In this document: positions 1 to 8,875 of the stretch, one piece after another | How positions within the stretch are numbered: position 1 is the stretch's first letter | Layout: the number at the start of each line of letters is the position of its first letter | DNA from: an uncultured Clostridia bacterium | GTDB taxonomy: Bacteria > Bacillota > Clostridia > Lutisporales > Lutisporaceae | Direction of reading: 5' to 3' | DNA: 40,398 nt | Assembly (NCBI GenBank): GCA_937930535.1 | Contig: CALGKJ010000059.1 | Coordinates: 1 to 40,398, forward strand | Program-made: the position numbers and the translations under genes | The notes under the pieces: model-generated | Databases searched by the model: none | The model's input: the letters and a program-made list of their open reading frames with translations, nothing else | Told to the model about the DNA's origin: nothing

Positions 1-19
1 TTTTTATTATAACTTTAAC

Positions 20-289
20 CTATATTATTGTCTCAATATTTACTAATCTAGGTTCACTTCCTGCCGGGCTTGCAGTTATGTATATTTTTACCAAGCCTGT
101 TTTTGGCTCCAATGTTACAGTAGTAGATTTAGCAATAAATAAATAATTAACACCGTTTACAACTTGAGTAGCAACAGCTAAAGGTTCAAATGCAGCTCCT
201 GTCCATCCCTTTAATGCTGTATCTAGTACCTGCTTATCTTCTTGGCTGACATTTGGATGAACATTCCATCCTCCACAACACATTTCCAT
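20..289 (-). CDS. Small cystatin-like protein
   Basis: This 89-residue protein has no signal peptide or membrane segment. Residues 42-47 read QVVNGV, followed by NYLF. This matches the QxVxG hairpin and following strand of cystatin/stefin folds, which in animals and plants insert into papain-like cysteine protease active sites. The length suits a single stefin-like domain, and the N-terminus (MEMCCGGW) carries a Cys-Cys-Gly-Gly. The start is fixed by AAGGAGGT seven to eight bases before the ATG at 289. The gene stands alone: the next gene on this strand ends at 521, and nothing precedes it in the window. Protease inhibition is inferred from the motif only. It could also be a monellin/cystatin-fold protein with another role. 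Confidence 0.6.
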   Translation of the reverse strand: MEMCCGGWNVHPNVSQEDKQVLDTALKGWTGAAFEPLAVATQVVNGVNYLFIAKSTTVTLEPKTGLVKIYITASPAGSEPRLVNIETII

Positions 290-520
290 TGTACGACCTC
301 CTTAAATTTGGATTTCTGCATGAGCTTTAAGCTGTTGATGTCTTAATGCTCAAGCTTTAAATCTCATATATTCTGTATAGCTTAATATTATCAAAACCTT
401 AATTGTTTGTAATTAGTTTTAAGCTATCATGCATAAATTCGGGGTTAACATGCATTATTTGAGGTCTAAGTTGCACTGTTATGGTTTTATATTATACTTT
501 TTGTATTATTGTTTATAAAA
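290..520. other. Intergenic region, no gene seen
   Basis: About 230 bases lie between the cystatin-like gene and the metallopeptidase gene. Apart from the cystatin gene's ribosome binding site next to 289, I see no convincing open frame, hairpin with a T-run, or repeat. The promoter of the cystatin-like gene probably lies here, but no clear -35/-10 pair could be fixed. Confidence 0.5.
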
Positions 521-1252
521 TTATAGTTCTCTGACCACTTCTTCATCAAGTATCTCTTTGCGCTGCTTCCAATCTGGCATTAAGGCTGTGATAAAATCAT
601 AAAAGTTATTATCGTGATTCTTATACTTAAAATGAATAAGCTCATGTAATATTACATAATCAATACACAGCTTAGGTGCTTTAATAAGCTCTGCATTTAA
701 TAAAACAGCATGTTTATCCAATATACAGGAGCCCCAGCGTGCCTTCATGGTTCTGATTTGAAGCTCCGGCTTTATAAGTCCATACTTTTTAACACTTGGA
801 AATACTCTCTCCAGACTCTCACAAAACTTTTCCTTTGCCTTGGCTTTATACCAGTCATTTAAAAGCTGTTCTTTGTGTTTATAGTTATGCTTATCTTTCA
901 CAGCTAAATAAATATATCCTTTATAATATCTCACACCTTCTTTTTCTGTGGTTTGTTCAACCTTAAGACGATACTGCTTACCTAAATATTTAAAGGTTTC
1001 ACCGCTTATATATTCTTTTTGTATAATGTATTCAGGCTGAACCTCCCTAAAGTAGCTGACATTCTTAATAAGCCAAGATGCTTTTGCTTTTACAAAGTCT
1101 ATAATATAATCTACAGGTACTTTTTCACTAGCTGATACTACAATTGACATATCTGGTCTTACATTGAGATTTATATTTTTAACATTTTTTCGCTTGACCT
1201 CAAATGCAATAATTTTATCTCCGTAGGTAATAGAATATTTTTCCATATTCAC
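521..1252 (-). CDS. YgjP-like zinc metallopeptidase (DUF45/SprT-like)
   Basis: This 243-residue protein is the last gene of the type I restriction operon. The C-terminal half holds the zinc motif HELIH in the context VILHELIHFKYKNHDNNFY. That is the HExxH plus downstream His/acidic arrangement of the YgjP/DUF45 family, preceded by the typical MKARWGSC segment. The family's natural substrate is not settled. It follows hsdR by 21 bases, so it is very likely co-transcribed. YgjP-like genes are often found beside type I restriction genes, which suggests a role linked to the complex or its regulation (inference). The start is ambiguous: a GTG at 1252 or the ATG two codons later at 1246, both close to a weak GGGCGGTG element. 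Confidence 0.85.
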   Translation of the reverse strand: MNMEKYSITYGDKIIAFEVKRKNVKNINLNVRPDMSIVVSASEKVPVDYIIDFVKAKASWLIKNVSYFREVQPEYIIQKEYISGETFKYLGKQYRLKVEQTTEKEGVRYYKGYIYLAVKDKHNYKHKEQLLNDWYKAKAKEKFCESLERVFPSVKKYGLIKPELQIRTMKARWGSCILDKHAVLLNAELIKAPKLCIDYVILHELIHFKYKNHDNNFYDFITALMPDWKQRKEILDEEVVREL

Positions 1253-1273
1253 CGCCCAATCTGAATGTTTATG

Positions 1274-4200
1274 TTAATATCTTCTAAGTGCAACTGTTTT
1301 AATATTTTCTATTATTGCATCAATATGATCATATGATAGATCTGGAAAATGCTTTTTCTTCATAAGGTATAATAAGCTATCTATTTCCTGTGATATTTTT
1401 TTATGCACATCCATATTATCATGCCAATCTACCTTACAGTGTCTTTCAATAATTATACCCACATCCACTGCAATATCAGCTAGAATTCCTTCATAGTTAT
1501 AAATAAACGCATCTTGGGCAACATTATTTGTCTCCTGCCCTTTATTGAAGCTGTTGTCTTCCAGTACCCCCTTAATAACACCGTAAAATGCCTGTGCATG
1601 TGTATTATGCTTAATCTTTTCTGGGTAGGTAGTACCTGAATATCCTTGCCTAAAGTCATTCATAACAGTACGCATTTTTTCAAGGTACTCCGCTTCTGAA
1701 ATCCTCTTTTCTCTATATTGCTCTATAATCTCCTCAATACGCTTGGAAAATTTCTTATAATAAGCAGGGTTTTCATCCCATTTTTGACTGATTCGTTTTG
1801 ATATTCTTGTACGTATGGCATCAGCTTTGGCTCTTGGTGAGCCTAAACGCATCAGCTCCTCCTCAAATTCCTTTTCATTTAAAATATCCACTGGTGCGGT
1901 AACCTGAATTACTTCCTCAGCCGCAATATATGTGTCCATCAAATTTCGCATTTTTGCTTCATATTCCTTATGGTCTATAGTATCTGAGTATATGAGCTTT
2001 ACGGCAGCCCTTAACTCCTGATAAAATTTCAGTTCCTGCTTATAATGCTTTATTTCAGTTTCACCCAATGCATTATATACATGCTCCGATTCTAATGCTA
2101 TACATAGGTATTTGGCAAAGCTGCTTAGCATACTATAAAAATCATTTCTTTTTACATCATCAGCCAGCATCAGCTCATACTCTTCATTATCCTGCTTGTT
2201 CTTTACACCTTTAAAAATAGCAGCAACATTGCTATAGGCTTCTCTAAGCTTGCCAACTATACTGATAACATCCACTAATGCACCTTCCAGGTCTTTACCG
2301 TCAAAATTTTCAAGTCCTGCTCCCGAATAGGTTTTCATGGCTGTATCAAGCTCTTGAATAAGCCCTCTATAGTCAACTATCAAGCCAAAGTCTTTGTCTT
2401 CATAAAGCCGATTCACCCTTGCAATTGCCTGCAAAAGTGTATGCTCCTTCATAGGCTTATCCACATATAATATAGTAGCTCTTGGTGCATCAAAGCCGGT
2501 CAGCAGCTTGTCTACTACTATTAAAAGCTCCAGCTCGTCACCATCTACAAATTCACTTTTTATATGTTCTTCATATTTCTGGGGTTCAGTATAGGCTTTT
2601 ATGATTTTATTCCAAAATCTTATTACTTTGTCCTTTGGTTCCTCGTCAATTTCCTCATGTCCTTCTCTTTGGTCTGGCGGCGATATAACAACGGCTGTAT
2701 TTAGGTCGCCGTATTCATCAAATGCTTCTTTGTATCTTACCGCATCGAGTTTAGAGGCAGTTGCCAGCATGGCTTTAGCAAAGGTGCCTTTGTAAAACTT
2801 GGTAAAATGCATATAAATATCATCTGCAATAAGACGAATCCGCTGTTCTGAGGAAGCAATGGCTTCAAATCTGCTCCACTTGCTTTTCAGCTCCTCTGCC
2901 TGCTTTTCTGTGAGGTTTCTTGTAATCATTTCTATTCTTTTGTCTATGGCATTTCTATTTACTGTCTGCTCCACCAGTCTGCCTTCATATAAAAGGGGTA
3001 CTATGGCTCCGTCCTCTACACCATCCTTAATAGTGTATTTGTGAATTATTCTGCTTCCAAATTTTTTCATGGTGCTTTTATCTTTCTTCAGTAGAGGAGT
3101 TCCTGTAAACCCTAGATAACATGCATTGGGGAATATCTGTTTCATTTTTAGATGCAGCTCTCCATATTGTGTTCTGTGTGATTCATCTACAAGCACAAAA
3201 ATATCTCTGGATTTTACTGGTTTTTGGTGTTTTGCTGCGGTGTCAAATTTATGTACCAGTGAGGTAATAATATCCGCTCCATTGCTGTTAATAAGCTCCA
3301 CAAGGTTTTTGCCACTGGTGGCTCTTTCTGCTCTTAGTCTTGAGTGAGTAAAGGTTTGGTGTATCTGCCTGTCTAGCTCTATTCTGTCGCTGATAATCAG
3401 GACTTGGGGATGCATGTCTGCAAGTTCTGAAAGTATGAATCTTGATAGCATAACCATGGTTAATGACTTTCCTGAGCCTTGTGTGTGCCATATTACGCCT
3501 GATTGTCTATTGCCGTTTTTATCTGTTTCTTGTATTGTTTTAATTATTTCCTTGATTGCAAAATACTGTTGGTAGCGGGCTATTTTTTTCTGGTTTTTAT
3601 CGTATAGGGTAAAGTATCTTATTATTTCCATGACTCTTTTGGGGTGAAAGAGGGATATTATGTTTTTGTCTTGTGTTGTTGGTATTCTATCGGTAACAGC
3701 TTGTTTTAGTGTTTCTTCAAACCATGGGTATTCCTCTGATTGGTTGTCTTCCTTCCAGATTGACCAGAATTTTTGCTGTGTGCCTGTGGTTGCATATTGG
3801 GTTTCGTTTTTGTTGGCTGCCATTACTATTTGTATATATTTAAAAAGCTGGGGGATATAGTCTTTGCCTTGGTTTCTAATCATTTGTTGTATTGCTTTGG
3901 ATGTTGAGATACTTGCTTTTTTGCATTCTATTATGCCGAAGGGGATACCGTTTATAAAGGTTACTAGGTCGGGGCGTATTGTGCCTCGTCCGTCTTCTTT
4001 TTCTATTGCGAATTCTGGGATTACATGGAATAGGTTGTTTTCTGGGTGTTCCCAGTCTATGTAGTTTAGGGTAAAGGATTTTGTACCGTCTGTGTCTGAA
4101 AGGTGCTCGGGGTAGCTTCTTCCTAGGATTAGGGTGTCGTAGATTTTTTCGCTGGTTTTTATTAGTCCGTCGGTTAGGGCTTCGTCTATGTCTTGGATTG

Positions 4201-4429
4201 CTTGTTGTAGGTTTTTTGGGGAGAAGCTGTGGGTTTTATTTTTGTATTTATAGGTGTTGATTTTGGATAGTCTGTCGTATAGGATGTCTTTTAGTAGTAC
4301 TTGGTGTTGGTTGGTTCGCATTTGTTTTGCTTGGGTTGGGGGTAGTATTGTGTAGCCGAGCTTTTGTAATACTTCAAGAGCAGGAAGTTGGGATATGTTG
4401 GATTCGTTGTATTTGGTTTCTCTGCTCAT
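1274..4429 (-). CDS. hsdR: Type I restriction endonuclease subunit R (HsdR)
   Basis: This 1051-residue motor and nuclease subunit of a type I R-M complex cleaves unmethylated DNA after ATP-driven translocation. The N-terminal PD-(D/E)XK nuclease has Asp154 (IRPDL) and Glu168-Cys-Lys-Lys (IIECKK). The SF2 helicase core follows, with Walker A at about 315-324 (HTQGSGKSLT), the DEAD-like box DESH at about 415, and FTGTP as motif III. The C-terminal third is the helical HsdM/S-binding region. Length and motif order are normal and no damage is visible. The start ATG at 4429 has AGAGGTGA upstream. The 5' third has a strikingly A/C-rich coding strand (G/T-rich plus strand), unlike the 3' two thirds. 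An inverted repeat separates it from hsdS. Confidence 0.97.
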   Translation of the reverse strand: MSRETKYNESNISQLPALEVLQKLGYTILPPTQAKQMRTNQHQVLLKDILYDRLSKINTYKYKNKTHSFSPKNLQQAIQDIDEALTDGLIKTSEKIYDTLILGRSYPEHLSDTDGTKSFTLNYIDWEHPENNLFHVIPEFAIEKEDGRGTIRPDLVTFINGIPFGIIECKKASISTSKAIQQMIRNQGKDYIPQLFKYIQIVMAANKNETQYATTGTQQKFWSIWKEDNQSEEYPWFEETLKQAVTDRIPTTQDKNIISLFHPKRVMEIIRYFTLYDKNQKKIARYQQYFAIKEIIKTIQETDKNGNRQSGVIWHTQGSGKSLTMVMLSRFILSELADMHPQVLIISDRIELDRQIHQTFTHSRLRAERATSGKNLVELINSNGADIITSLVHKFDTAAKHQKPVKSRDIFVLVDESHRTQYGELHLKMKQIFPNACYLGFTGTPLLKKDKSTMKKFGSRIIHKYTIKDGVEDGAIVPLLYEGRLVEQTVNRNAIDKRIEMITRNLTEKQAEELKSKWSRFEAIASSEQRIRLIADDIYMHFTKFYKGTFAKAMLATASKLDAVRYKEAFDEYGDLNTAVVISPPDQREGHEEIDEEPKDKVIRFWNKIIKAYTEPQKYEEHIKSEFVDGDELELLIVVDKLLTGFDAPRATILYVDKPMKEHTLLQAIARVNRLYEDKDFGLIVDYRGLIQELDTAMKTYSGAGLENFDGKDLEGALVDVISIVGKLREAYSNVAAIFKGVKNKQDNEEYELMLADDVKRNDFYSMLSSFAKYLCIALESEHVYNALGETEIKHYKQELKFYQELRAAVKLIYSDTIDHKEYEAKMRNLMDTYIAAEEVIQVTAPVDILNEKEFEEELMRLGSPRAKADAIRTRISKRISQKWDENPAYYKKFSKRIEEIIEQYREKRISEAEYLEKMRTVMNDFRQGYSGTTYPEKIKHNTHAQAFYGVIKGVLEDNSFNKGQETNNVAQDAFIYNYEGILADIAVDVGIIIERHCKVDWHDNMDVHKKISQEIDSLLYLMKKKHFPDLSYDHIDAIIENIKTVALRRY

Positions 4430-4496
4430 TTTTTGTCACCTCTTTTTTGTTTATTCTGGGGGTTGGGTGGTTTTTGGATAGAACGCATGGGGGTTT

Positions 4497-4660
4497 GGTG
4501 GTGCGAAGCTGGGAATCATTTCTTACAGATAATTTTAAACTGCGGGTTATGCCCTTATGGGTCACGGGTCTGGGGTGGTTTATGGGCATAACCGCAGGGG
4601 GGTCTTGCTTTTGGGGATAAAATTATCTTCCAGAAATATTCCCAGCTTCTTGCGGTGGTG
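4497..4660. repeat. MITE-like imperfect inverted repeat between hsdS and hsdR
   Basis: Positions 4505-4516 (GAAGCTGGGAAT) pair with 4638-4649. The similarity continues inward through ATTTCT and AGATAATTTTA. An inner arm, 4540-4554, pairs with 4584-4597 with one bulged base. The whole can fold into one long hairpin of about 145 bases. Direct copies of GGTGGTG flank it (4497-4503 and 4654-4660), which resembles a target-site duplication. No transposase is encoded. Alternatively it is an attenuator that lowers hsdR expression relative to hsdM and hsdS. Confidence 0.6.
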
Positions 4661-4671
4661 TTGGGTGCGTT

Positions 4672-5883
4672 CTATTTGGGTTGGGGTGCTCTTACTACTC
4701 CTGTTAGGAGTAGTTTCGATAGAGCTTTTTTTTGTAGGGTTAGGGCTTGTAGTTCTTGTTTTAGTAGGGTTATTTCTTTGGTAGCTGTGTTTAGTCTTGT
4801 TGCAATTTCCTTTTGTTCATGCAGTGATGGGATAAATAGTTTTACTAATTTTAGAGAGTCAAATGATAGTGAATCCCTGACGCTCCCTTGAAGTAAATTA
4901 GGAATTATGTTCAAAAACATTTCTGATTTTAGAAAATGATAAAGATAATCCGTATCAAGTCCTTCTTTACATTCAAATACAACATACATTGGACTGAGAA
5001 GCCCACTATCAAAATTCAATAAAAGGTCTATAGATCCAACATTTACTCTTGAAGGATTATATGCAAATTGATTTTTATGTACGACTTTATAATTGGATAA
5101 ATCTTTACTTGCCACTATCCTATCAAATTGTTCCTCTTGCAGTATAAATCCCTGTTTATTAGTAACACTTAATACTCTTGTTTCAAGCTTGTCTTTATTC
5201 CTCGAATTACACTCTTTTATAAATTTTCCAATCTCAGTCAATTTGGTCTCACCATCAAACCTAGGCAACCGCACCTTACCAGTTAAAAGCTTTTTCATCA
5301 GCACGTTTTTTTGTTTTTTCTTTTCCTCTATGAGCTTTTCTTTAAGTTCTATGGCTTTATCCCAAGTTAAAAGGATATTGTTTAACTTCTGCTGCTCATT
5401 ATAAGGTGGCAGCAAAACATCTACATCTGATAGTATTGCTTGGCTTAAATTATTAATATTAGAACCTCCACCTTTTATTAAATACTGTTTCATCACATAA
5501 AATGAAGAACAAAATCTAGCTATATATTCATTGTGCATTTTTTCTTGATTGCAACTTCCTTTGATAACAAATCCTGAGTAATATATGTCCCTATTAATAT
5601 TCTTTACGAATAAAACCCTACCAATTAACTCCTTATTGCCATTTGAGCGTACAAAAAGTAAATCACCCTTTTCAATTTTAGTCATGTTTTTAGTAGAATT
5701 AACATGATGAATTGATAAGTTACTGAAATCAGCATAAAATTTATCTTTAAAATCACCTACACCCAAAACTTCAATTTCAAATCCATTTTCATTTTTCCCA
5801 AAATTTATACCATTCTTAAATTCAAAATAGTCACCAAGCTTAATTAACTCCCATCCATCTGGTATTATTAGTTCTCGCTTCAA
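4672..5883 (-). CDS. hsdS: Type I restriction specificity subunit (HsdS)
   Basis: This 403-residue DNA recognition subunit has the usual two-domain layout. Target recognition domain 1 covers about residues 1-160. A conserved helical spacer follows (about 165-210, PPYNEQQKLNNILLTWDKA, then LMKKLLTGKVRLP). Target recognition domain 2 (about 215-345) and a second spacer (SLHEQKEIATRL to KLLLTG) complete it. The two helices form the coiled-coil that sets the distance between half-sites. The gene lies 11 bases after hsdM. The part coding for the domains has ordinary base composition, whereas DNA on both sides (hsdR start and hsdM end) is G/T-rich on the plus strand. This fits exchange of recognition domains by recombination. 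The recognition sequence cannot be told from this data. Confidence 0.95.
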   Translation of the reverse strand: MKRELIIPDGWELIKLGDYFEFKNGINFGKNENGFEIEVLGVGDFKDKFYADFSNLSIHHVNSTKNMTKIEKGDLLFVRSNGNKELIGRVLFVKNINRDIYYSGFVIKGSCNQEKMHNEYIARFCSSFYVMKQYLIKGGGSNINNLSQAILSDVDVLLPPYNEQQKLNNILLTWDKAIELKEKLIEEKKKQKNVLMKKLLTGKVRLPRFDGETKLTEIGKFIKECNSRNKDKLETRVLSVTNKQGFILQEEQFDRIVASKDLSNYKVVHKNQFAYNPSRVNVGSIDLLLNFDSGLLSPMYVVFECKEGLDTDYLYHFLKSEMFLNIIPNLLQGSVRDSLSFDSLKLVKLFIPSLHEQKEIATRLNTATKEITLLKQELQALTLQKKALSKLLLTGVVRAPQPK

Positions 5884-5894
5884 TTCCCCACCTC

Positions 5895-7424
5895 CTACAA
5901 TCCAAGCTCCTCAAGATACTTCTCCATTTGTGCTTCTACTTCTGCTAGTTCTGCTTTTATATTTTTTATGTTTTGTGCTACTTCTTCCATGTCTATTAGT
6001 TCTTCTTCTTCAAAGGTGTCTACGTATCTTGGGATGTTTAGGTTGTAGTCGTTTTCTTTTATTTCGTCTATTGTGGCTGCATAGGAGTATTTGTCTATTG
6101 TTTCGTATTTTTCGTATGTGTCTGTTATTCTTTGGATGTCTTGTTCTCTTAGTTTGTTTTGGTTTTTGCCTTTTTCGTAGTGTTGGTCTCCTGATGCGTC
6201 TATGAATAGTATGTCTTTTCTGTCTCTGTTTTGTTTGAATACTAGGATACATGCTGGGATACCAGTTCCGAAGAATAGGTTGGCTGGTAGTCCTATTACT
6301 GCATCTAGCAGGTTCATGTCTATTATTTGCTGTCTTATTTTGCCTTCGCTTGCTCCTCTGAATAGTACTCCGTGGGGTAGTACTACTCCCATGCGTCCGC
6401 CTTCTGATAGTGAGTGGAGCATGTGCAGTACGAAGGCGTAGTCTCCTTTTGACTTGGGGGGTACGCCCCATGAGAACCTTTTGTGTGGGTCTAGGTTTTC
6501 TTCCATGTTGAAGTCTCTGTCGCTGCCTTCTCCTGCAAAGCCTGATGCCCATTTGTCCAGTGAGAATGGGGGGTTTGCTACTACTACTTGGAATTTCATA
6601 AGCTTATCATCTTCCAAGTGTTTTGGATTTGCTAGGGTGTCTCCCCATTCTATTTTGGCATCGTCTATTTTGTGCAGAAACATGTTCATTCTGCATAGTG
6701 AGTGGGTTTGTCCGTTTCTTTCTTGTCCGTATATTTGGGCTTTTTTGTTTGGTACTTTGTTAAAGGCTTTGATCAGCAGTGATCCTGATCCGCAGGTTGG
6801 GTCGTATATCCTGTCATTTTCTCTGGGCTTGACCAGTCTTGCCAATAGCTCTGATACTTCCGCAGGGGTGAAGAATTCTCCGCCTTTTTTGCCGGCATCG
6901 GAAGCAAAGTTTCCTATCATGTATTCGTAGGCGTTGCCTATAACATCATCGCCTATTAGTCTTGATGGGCGTAAGTCCAAGTCTCTAAAGTCCTCAAGGA
7001 GATTCTTCATCATGGTGTTGCGTTCTTTTGTGCTGCCTAATACTACTTCTGAATTGAAGTCTATGTTTTTGAACACACCTCTTAATTTTGTTTTGTTTTC
7101 TTCTTCAACACGTTCTAATGCTTTATTAATGACATCACCAATGTTAGGCTGATTTCTTTTATAGTATATATAGTCAAATGTTGAGATTTCATCTAGTACA
7201 AAACGCTCATATCGCATTTGTCTTTCTACCATTTCAACATCATTATCATACTTTTCCATCATTTCTTGTTTATTTTCATTATATATATCGCTTACATACT
7301 TGATAAACAGCATTACCAGCACATAGTCCTTGTATATTGCCGAATCTATCTTCCCTCTGAATGTGTCACAGGCTCTCCAGAGTGTAGCGTTTACTTCTTC
7401 CTGTGTGAGCTTTTTTAGTGTCAT
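5895..7424 (-). CDS. hsdM: Type I DNA methyltransferase subunit (HsdM)
   Basis: This 509-residue N6-adenine methyltransferase is part of both the methylation (M2S) and restriction (R2M2S) complexes. The N-terminal helical HsdM_N domain covers about residues 8-150. S-adenosylmethionine motif I is DPTCGSGSL at 208-216, preceded by FFTPAEVSELL. The catalytic motif IV is NPPF at 284-287. The C-terminus is a long charged helix that contacts HsdS. The ribosome binding site GGAGG lies inside the end of the dinD-like gene two bases upstream, so the two are translationally close. The 3' two thirds (about 5900-6840) have coding-strand codons ending mostly in A or C, while the 5' third looks ordinary, so the gene is compositionally mosaic. 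Confidence 0.97.
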   Translation of the reverse strand: MTLKKLTQEEVNATLWRACDTFRGKIDSAIYKDYVLVMLFIKYVSDIYNENKQEMMEKYDNDVEMVERQMRYERFVLDEISTFDYIYYKRNQPNIGDVINKALERVEEENKTKLRGVFKNIDFNSEVVLGSTKERNTMMKNLLEDFRDLDLRPSRLIGDDVIGNAYEYMIGNFASDAGKKGGEFFTPAEVSELLARLVKPRENDRIYDPTCGSGSLLIKAFNKVPNKKAQIYGQERNGQTHSLCRMNMFLHKIDDAKIEWGDTLANPKHLEDDKLMKFQVVVANPPFSLDKWASGFAGEGSDRDFNMEENLDPHKRFSWGVPPKSKGDYAFVLHMLHSLSEGGRMGVVLPHGVLFRGASEGKIRQQIIDMNLLDAVIGLPANLFFGTGIPACILVFKQNRDRKDILFIDASGDQHYEKGKNQNKLREQDIQRITDTYEKYETIDKYSYAATIDEIKENDYNLNIPRYVDTFEEEELIDMEEVAQNIKNIKAELAEVEAQMEKYLEELGL

Positions 7425-7426
7425 GC

Positions 7427-8257
7427 TTAAGCCTCCAATTCCTTTTTTTGTTCTTTTTCTATTTGTTTGATACTCTTTTTAGGTGTCGGTAAATCCTCCG
7501 GCATAGTGCCGCCAAGTTCCGCTATTGTTTTACGGACTATTTTGCCAACTTCATAGTGAGTTTTGTTTGCTTTTTCCGTGCCGGTTATATTTTCTCTTCT
7601 TAGCTTTTCGTCTGTTTGAGTTGCTCTAAAAAGGTTAGCGGCAAGCTCTGTGCTTCCCATATGGTCTAGTATTTTCTGGTTTTTCTGCAAACCCTTGTTC
7701 TTATGTATGTCTTTGACAGTTAATCCTCCATACAATCCCATATACCCATGATTTTGAAAGGCTGCATATTCAAATGGTGTTTTTAAACCTGCCATTTCGG
7801 CAGCTTCTGCTAAGGACTTATTATGTATTACCATCTCATTTCTGACAGCAAGACGCTTATTTTCTTCATTTAAGCTATCATAGTTTTCAATAATTTCTTG
7901 TTGTCTGGTTTTTACTGCAAAGTAGGTTTGTCCTAGTGCTATAACTTTTTTTCGTGAATCTCCATTTTGAACAGTCAGATAGCAAGCGTATCTTGACAGC
8001 ATGATATCTTCGATTTTTCTTTCAGTTTCCGATCCTATCTGAACCATTTTGTTGACGTCAACAAAATGGTCGGAAGCATTGTTATTACTATTGTTACAAG
8101 CAATTTTGGCTTTTTCTATTACAAGCTTAAAGTTTCTCCACTCTGTATATTCCAGTATCTTTTGCAAGTCTCTGGCATACCAGAATTCTTCGCCGTATTC
8201 ATTTATATTTTTTGTATCCTCAAAAACCTTTTCCTGATACATTTCAATATTGCTCAT
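7427..8257 (-). CDS. dinD: DinD-like (DNA-damage-inducible D) protein
   Basis: This 276-residue protein begins with a region resembling the DinD/BRO-N type (FWYARDLQKILEYTEWRNF), followed by MLSRYACYLTVQNGDSRKK and a charged coiled-coil-like tail rich in Lys and Glu. The overall sequence matches the DinD family. E. coli DinD is SOS-induced and inhibits RecA strand exchange and filaments. The gene sits between a half-length specificity gene and hsdM in the same operon. A protein controlling recombination or sensing damage next to a restriction enzyme could protect the host from self-cleavage (inference). The start at 8257 has AAAGGGGA eight bases upstream. I saw no LexA-like box upstream, but none was searched for systematically. 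Confidence 0.85.
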   Translation of the reverse strand: MSNIEMYQEKVFEDTKNINEYGEEFWYARDLQKILEYTEWRNFKLVIEKAKIACNNSNNNASDHFVDVNKMVQIGSETERKIEDIMLSRYACYLTVQNGDSRKKVIALGQTYFAVKTRQQEIIENYDSLNEENKRLAVRNEMVIHNKSLAEAAEMAGLKTPFEYAAFQNHGYMGLYGGLTVKDIHKNKGLQKNQKILDHMGSTELAANLFRATQTDEKLRRENITGTEKANKTHYEVGKIVRKTIAELGGTMPEDLPTPKKSIKQIEKEQKKELEA

Positions 8258-8290
8258 ACACTTGTCCCCTTTACTTTCAAATAAGTTGCA

Positions 8291-8875
8291 TCAAATAATT
8301 TTATTAATTATTGCGTTGTGATACTTTGTTTTTTCTTCTAATAGTTCTTCTAATAAAAACCTTTCCTTTAGCATCTGCTTATTAAGCTTAATGATTTTTT
8401 CTTGCATATCAAGGGTTTTAAGCTTTAAGTCAATATCTTTGAGCATACTGGTTTTAATAATCTGAATAGCAGAACCTACCAAGTCTTTAGTGTATATTTT
8501 TTTCATATAATCGCTATTCAAAAAAATACTTAAATATTCTGCTAGTATTTTATCTGTTTCCAATCTGATTATTACAAACAGTGACGGTATCAATATTCCT
8601 GCATCCTCTTCACTTATACTTACAGCAGTATTAGGACTGCTTAACCTGACAACGACATCACCTTTTTGTGTCAGATATTTTGCGTCCAAGGCTTCACTGC
8701 TAAAAAAAACTTCCAAATCCCTTTTGTTCAACCAGCCCCCCTGTTCAAAGCTTTTAAGAGTCAGCATAGGATATTGCCCTACAGCTTCATTCTCAGTCCC
8801 TGCCTGTTTACGTTTGACAACAAGTCCAGTACTTATAGAAGCTATAGTGCCAAGCTTTATTTCGTTAGAATTCAC
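8291..8875 (-). CDS. Half-length type I specificity subunit (single recognition domain)
   Basis: This protein of about 194 residues has one HsdS-type target recognition domain (NEIKLGTIASISTGLVVKRK at the start, then ...DVVVRLSSPNTAVSI and GSAIQIIKTSMLKDI). A single helical spacer follows (DMQEKIIKLNKQMLKERFLLEELLEEKT). Full HsdS proteins have two of each, so this is either a natural half-subunit that dimerises or the remnant of a longer one. It is the first gene of the hsd operon, 33 bases before the dinD-like gene. A GTG at 8875 with GAGGTG nine bases upstream is the better start; the GTG at 8887 overlaps that binding site. Its sequence is clearly different from the main HsdS. Confidence 0.8.
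   Translation of the reverse strand: MNSNEIKLGTIASISTGLVVKRKQAGTENEAVGQYPMLTLKSFEQGGWLNKRDLEVFFSSEALDAKYLTQKGDVVVRLSSPNTAVSISEEDAGILIPSLFVIIRLETDKILAEYLSIFLNSDYMKKIYTKDLVGSAIQIIKTSMLKDIDLKLKTLDMQEKIIKLNKQMLKERFLLEELLEEKTKYHNAIINKII

Noticed and set aside
6010-6552. 180-residue Arg-rich open frame inside hsdM on the same strand
   Set aside because: It is a shadow of hsdM. The A/C-rich codon bias of this patch removes stop codons in the other frame; there is no ribosome binding site and no sensible protein.
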